A model generated the notes under the pieces. The model did not search any database. It had not been told where the DNA came from and saw nothing but the letters and a program-made list of their open reading frames with translations. Shown in pieces: positions 4,471 through 5,946 of a stretch of 5,946 bases of DNA (the stretch's first letter is position 1; each line of letters starts with the position of its first letter). This DNA is from Gemmatimonadaceae bacterium (GTDB lineage Bacteria; Gemmatimonadota; Gemmatimonadetes; Gemmatimonadales; Gemmatimonadaceae), in the NCBI GenBank assembly GCA_025936015.1, contig JAICUE010000177.1:1-5946 (forward strand), read 5' to 3'. Position numbers and translations under genes: made by a program.

Positions 4471-5946
4471 CCCACCCGACGCGGACGATCGTCGCGCGCC
4501 CGTGGACGTCATGCGCGGGGAGGGTGGTGCGCGCGAGGGCGACGAAGAGCGATCGCATCTCGCCTGGCGAGAGAATTTCGCCAGCCTTGATCGCCGCCTT
4601 GCAGGCAACGGTGGCCGCGAGTTTCTCGTGGCGGGCGGCGGTGCTGGCGACGCGGTCGCCGGTGAGCGCGTCGAGGGTGTCACGGAGGCAGCGCTCGGGA
4701 TCGAAGCGCGGATGCGGCATCGGCACCGCGCGGACGATCAGCGTGTGGCCACCGAATCCCTCGACCTCGAAGCCTAACCGCTCGAGTGATTCGCGATTCG
4801 CGTCGAACGCGTCGCTCTCGGCGGGGCCGAGGTGCAGCGTGATCGGGAACAGGAGCCGCTGAGCCGGTGCTTCGCCGCGCTCGAGGACGCCCATGAAACG
4901 CTCGAAGAGCACGCGTTCGTGCGCGGAATGCTGGTCGATGAGCACCAGTCCCTGCTCGTGCTCGAACGAGATGTAGGTGCGGCGCCACTGAACGAGTGGC
5001 GGGACGGTGATCGGTTCGTCGGCCTGGCGTGCGTCGGCAGTCGCAGCATCGGCGACCGCGACTCCAGCGGGCGCGGCCAGGCTCGTGAGGGGAACCCCGG
5101 CGGGGCCGGTGCCGCCAACCGGGCTGTCGAACAAGGGGCCGCGCGCCGACTCATTCGACGCGCGGAGCGCATCGACGCCGACGTCGCCGTCAGGCAGCGG
5201 CACCTCGCCGGGGACGCTCCACCAGCGCCGAGCGCCGATCGCCGCGGCCGCATCGAGGGTGCCTAACGCCCGACGGACCGCGCCCTCGACCGCGCGCTCG
5301 ACCGGCCAGCGGTCGCGGAAGCGCACCTCTGCCTTGGCTGGATGGACGTTGACGTCGACGTCGGCGCCGGGGAGCGTCAGTGCGAGAAGGAGCGTCGGGC
5401 GGAGACCGGCGGAGATCGTCGAGCGGTAGGCAGCTTCGGCGGCGCGGACGAGACCAGCATCGCGGATGGCGCGGCCGTTCACCGCGAGGAAGATGCGCCG
5501 CGTCGCGGTGCCGACGTCCTGTGGCCGCTCGGCCAACCCCTCGACCCGGATCGGACCGGTAACGTCATCGACATCGAGCAGCCGCTCGGCGGTCGCGGTC
5601 CCCCAGAGCGCGGCGACGCGGGCCCGCCACGACGACGCGGGCGGGAGGGTGAGCGCCGGCGCGCCGTCGTGGGTGACGGTCAGGCGCACATCGCGCCGCG
5701 CGAGGGCGACGAGGGTGAGCGCGTCGCTGATCGCCCGCCACTCGGAGCGCGCGCCGCGCATGAACTTCAAGCGCGCCGGCGCGTTGTAAAAGAGCGAGGA
5801 GACGGTGACGGTCGTGCCGCGGCGGCGCGTCGCATCGCTCACCGCGACCACTGCGCCGCCGCTCGCGTCGATGCGGGTGCCGGCACCATCGGCCGGTGCG
5901 GTGTCGATCTGGACGTGCGCCACGGAGCAGATCGCCGGGAGTGCCT
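4439..5946 (-). CDS. mutL: DNA mismatch repair protein MutL (5' end cut off by window edge)
   Basis: MutL links MutS mismatch recognition to strand incision in DNA mismatch repair. The frame is open to the right edge and gives 501 residues; roughly the first 100, with ATP-binding motifs I and II, lie outside. The visible part begins ALPAICSV, which fits the GFRGEAL-x-SI-x-SV motif, so the GTG at 5923 is an internal Val and not the start. Further GHKL/MutL marks are LFYNAPARLKF at fragment residues 51-61 and VHPAKAEVRF at 200-209. An Ala/Pro/Gly-rich linker covers about 240-315. The C-terminal dimerisation domain follows, with DQHSAHERVLFE at 337-348 (endonuclease motif DQHA-x2-E-x4-E, Ala replaced by Ser), ACKAAIKA at 447-454 and terminal FGRR (FxR motif). 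The usual C(P/N)HGRP reads DVHGRA here. The DQH motif points to the nicking type of MutL found outside E. coli-like bacteria. The stop lies inside the start of miaA. Confidence 0.96.
   Translation of the reverse strand, partial: ALPAICSVAHVQIDTAPADGAGTRIDASGGAVVAVSDATRRRGTTVTVSSLFYNAPARLKFMRGARSEWRAISDALTLVALARRDVRLTVTHDGAPALTLPPASSWRARVAALWGTATAERLLDVDDVTGPIRVEGLAERPQDVGTATRRIFLAVNGRAIRDAGLVRAAEAAYRSTISAGLRPTLLLALTLPGADVDVNVHPAKAEVRFRDRWPVERAVEGAVRRALGTLDAAAAIGARRWWSVPGEVPLPDGDVGVDALRASNESARGPLFDSPVGGTGPAGVPLTSLAAPAGVAVADAATADARQADEPITVPPLVQWRRTYISFEHEQGLVLIDQHSAHERVLFERFMGVLERGEAPAQRLLFPITLHLGPAESDAFDANRESLERLGFEVEGFGGHTLIVRAVPMPHPRFDPERCLRDTLDALTGDRVASTAARHEKLAATVACKAAIKAGEILSPGEMRSLFVALARTTLPAHDVHGRATIVRVGWDELERRFGRR
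4772..4778 (-). repeat. GTTAGGC dispersed motif, copy 9
   Basis: GGTTAGGCT on the minus strand, read in mutL as TTA-GGC (Leu-Gly). Confidence 0.75.
5261..5267 (-). repeat. GTTAGGC dispersed motif, copy 10
   Basis: CGTTAGGCA on the minus strand, read in mutL as TTA-GGC (Leu-Gly) just after the N-terminal ATPase region. Confidence 0.75.

Noticed and set aside
4090..4590. Plus-strand open frame of 166 codons opposite miaA and the end of mutL
   Set aside because: Shadow of two well-supported genes, Arg/Gly/Asp-rich, no recognisable domain.
4471..4683. N-terminal extension of MiaA
   Set aside because: Ser/Arg/Pro-rich sequence opposite in phase to the conserved MutL C-terminus; family length is reached from the ATG at 4470.
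467..5266. TTA codons as a bldA-like translational switch, as in Streptomyces
   Set aside because: TTA occurs in housekeeping genes and nearly only in the DNA motif, which also appears in phases without TTA.
5921..5923. GTG as the start codon of mutL
   Set aside because: The frame continues upstream to the window edge with residues that match the conserved MutL GFRGEAL motif region, so the GTG is internal.

Overview
The window is a compact, one-directional housekeeping gene cluster. Every convincing gene lies on the minus strand, so transcription runs from high to low coordinates: mutL (5' part outside the window), miaA, bshA, a UbiA-family prenyltransferase gene, uppP, birA, and probably the first bases of one more gene (coaX is a candidate) at the very left edge. 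DNA is very GC-rich and coding density is nearly complete: the only gap between genes is 39 bases, and the other junctions are overlaps of 4 to 32 bases. No tRNA, rRNA, CRISPR, insertion sequence, clear terminator or promoter is visible.

The GC-rich composition, bacillithiol-type BshA, MutL with an endonuclease-type signature and a UbiA protein resembling digeranylgeranylglyceryl-phosphate synthase suggest a bacterium of the Gemmatimonadota or a nearby GC-rich phylum. This is an inference from content and gene order; no marker gene for taxonomy is in the window.

Right to left: 5946-4439 is MutL (mismatch repair); 4470-3532 is MiaA (tRNA A37 dimethylallylation); 3535-2405 is BshA (first step of bacillithiol synthesis); 2412-1609 is a UbiA-type membrane prenyltransferase; 1569-766 is UppP (undecaprenyl-diphosphate recycling); 769-5 is a BirA-type biotin ligase without a DNA-binding domain. 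The genes do not form one pathway. They share expression more than function, although miaA, the ubiA-like gene and uppP all concern isoprenoid substrates. Stop/start overlaps suggest a single mRNA with translational coupling.

The signal not explained by the genes is a short word, GTTAGGC (consensus near CGTTAGGCA), present ten times in 5.9 kb on both strands, spread across all six genes and read in three different codon phases. It accounts for six of the seven TTA codons in the window. It looks like a dispersed, DNA-level motif of the uptake-sequence or HIP1 kind and is the main item worth following up.
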